Of a stretch of DNA of 64,000 bases, positions 63,086 through 64,000 are shown piece after piece; the first letter of the stretch is position 1; each line of letters starts with the position of its first letter. Source of the stretch: an uncultured Prolixibacteraceae bacterium (GTDB lineage Bacteria; Bacteroidota; Bacteroidia; Bacteroidales; Prolixibacteraceae); NCBI GenBank assembly GCA_937915865.1, contig CALGIG010000081.1, positions 1 to 64,000 of the forward strand. The letters run 5' to 3'. The notes under the pieces are model-generated. The model saw only the letters and a list, made by a program, of their open reading frames with translations, ran no database searches and was not told where the DNA came from. The translations under genes and the position numbers were made by a program.

Positions 63086-64000
63086 ATGATCAAGACAGTT
63101 AAAATAATAGGTCCTGCCTATCCTTATAGAGGAGGAATTGCTACTACAAGTGAGCGTTTAGCTCAGGAGTTTGCTTCTCTTGGCATTAATGTGGAAATAG
63201 AAACATTTAAACTACAATATCCCTCAATCCTGTTTCCTGGTAAAACACAATATAATAATAAGCCAGCTCCATCTGATTTAATTATAAGAAGAACGATTAA
63301 TTCAATTAACCCTTTAAATTGGATAAAAGTTGGGTTAAAACTAAAAAGAGAATCCCCGGATTTGATGATTATTAGATATTGGCTACCCTTTTTGGCTCCT
63401 TGCCTTGGTTCAATAGCTGGTATTACTAAAAAGAATAAACATACCAGAATAATTTGCCTGGCTGATAATATTATTCCGCACGAACATCGTCCTGGAGATC
63501 ATTTCCTTACTAATTATTTCGTTCAGCGCATTGATGGATTAATTGCGATGTCAAAAAGCGTATTGCAAGAAAGTAAAATTTTCAGGTGCGATTTGTCTTT
63601 GGGTTTTTGTCCACACCCACTTTTCGACATTTATGGGGAAAAGCTGCCTGTTAATATTGCGAAACAAAAATTAGGTCTTGAGACAGAGTTTAGTTACTTG
63701 CTTTTTTTTGGGTTTATTCGTGATTATAAAGGATTGGATTTGCTTATTCAAGCCTTCGGTGATAAACGATTGCGAAAATATCCGGTAAAACTTTTGGTTG
63801 CTGGCGAATACTACTCAAACCCTGAACCGTATTTACAACTTATTCGCGAGATGAAACTATCTGAATATATTGTTCTACGTACTGAGTTTATTCCCGATAA
63901 CGAAGTGAATATGTATTTTAGCGCAGCGGATTTAGTTGTTCAACCGTATAAAACTGCCACCCAGAGTGGTGTAACTCAGATAGCTTACCATTTTGAAAAA
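63086..64000 (+). CDS. Family 4-type glycosyltransferase, 3' end outside the window
   Basis: An incomplete gene: 305 codons are open to the window edge with no stop. GPAYPYRGGIATTSERLAQEFASLG at the start is the loop of a GT-B fold glycosyltransferase, and PEPYLQLIREMKLSEYIVLRTEFIPDNEVNMYFSAADLVVQPYKTATQSGVTQIAYHFEK-like features lie near the end (EFIPDNEVNMYFSAADL and QPYKTATQSGV, the nucleotide-sugar site). It would act on surface glycan synthesis. It starts about 135 bases after miaA. The sugar and acceptor are unknown. Confidence 0.82.
   Translation, partial: MIKTVKIIGPAYPYRGGIATTSERLAQEFASLGINVEIETFKLQYPSILFPGKTQYNNKPAPSDLIIRRTINSINPLNWIKVGLKLKRESPDLMIIRYWLPFLAPCLGSIAGITKKNKHTRIICLADNIIPHEHRPGDHFLTNYFVQRIDGLIAMSKSVLQESKIFRCDLSLGFCPHPLFDIYGEKLPVNIAKQKLGLETEFSYLLFFGFIRDYKGLDLLIQAFGDKRLRKYPVKLLVAGEYYSNPEPYLQLIREMKLSEYIVLRTEFIPDNEVNMYFSAADLVVQPYKTATQSGVTQIAYHFEK

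Overview
The window is ordinary chromosome from a member of the Bacteroidota. Several things point there. The type IX secretion genes gldJ, porU and porV are present. Start codons almost never carry a Shine-Dalgarno sequence. Many genes are preceded by a Bacteroidota-type -7 box (TAnnTTTG). Family choices are also typical, such as fused CcsBA, DUF5777 and DUF116-prenyl synthase. The gene mix suggests a marine or environmental anaerobe of the Bacteroidales/Marinilabiliales type; that placement is inference. I see no phage, insertion sequence, CRISPR array or rRNA. One tRNA-Val(TAC) lies at the left edge, and a glycosyltransferase gene is cut at the right edge.

Layout. 0-6.4 kb: tRNA-Val, folC, a PIN-PhoH ATPase, mtaB, an inositol monophosphatase and a family 2 glycosyltransferase. 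6.5-13.9 kb: a beta-helix lipoprotein, a secreted endonuclease/phosphatase-fold protein, CCA-adding enzyme, thioredoxin, murF and gldJ. 14.2-19.7 kb: porU-porV-ispF, divergent from gldJ; together these supply a T9SS/gliding lipoprotein, the sortase and its shuttle. 19.8-26.9 kb: a TPR histidine kinase, a CoA-binding protein with a small thioredoxin, an isolated urocanate hydratase, and a LemA-TPM-TPM group.

26.9-32.1 kb is the most unusual part. A minus-strand group encodes an HdrA-like ferredoxin, a radical SAM enzyme, a DUF116-polyprenyl synthase fusion and an alpha/alpha-toroid prenyltransferase-like protein. At least four kinds of small palindromic or tandem repeat sit in or beside it, one inserted in frame in a coding region. 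I read this as an uncharacterised isoprenoid-modifying pathway. A second toroid protein with the DxDD motif of class II terpene cyclases lies at 48.9-50.7 kb and may act on related substrates.

32-48.8 kb: a putative secreted cysteine-hydrolase lipoprotein, a VOC protein, a DEAD-box helicase with a long structured leader, a long-chain acyl-CoA ligase, the CcsBA cytochrome c assembly protein, mtgA, alaS, an M23 peptidase, a MerR regulator, a Nif3 protein and a zinc-ribbon coiled-coil protein. 50.7-54.2 kb: a minus-strand group of two haem-motif lipoproteins, a DUF5777 barrel, YceI and an OB-fold protein; CcsBA could mature the haem proteins. 54.3-64 kb: a D-threonine aldolase-like enzyme, purA, a Fur-family regulator without its usual cysteines, relA/spoT, an ABC permease, a small hypothetical protein, miaA and the truncated glycosyltransferase.
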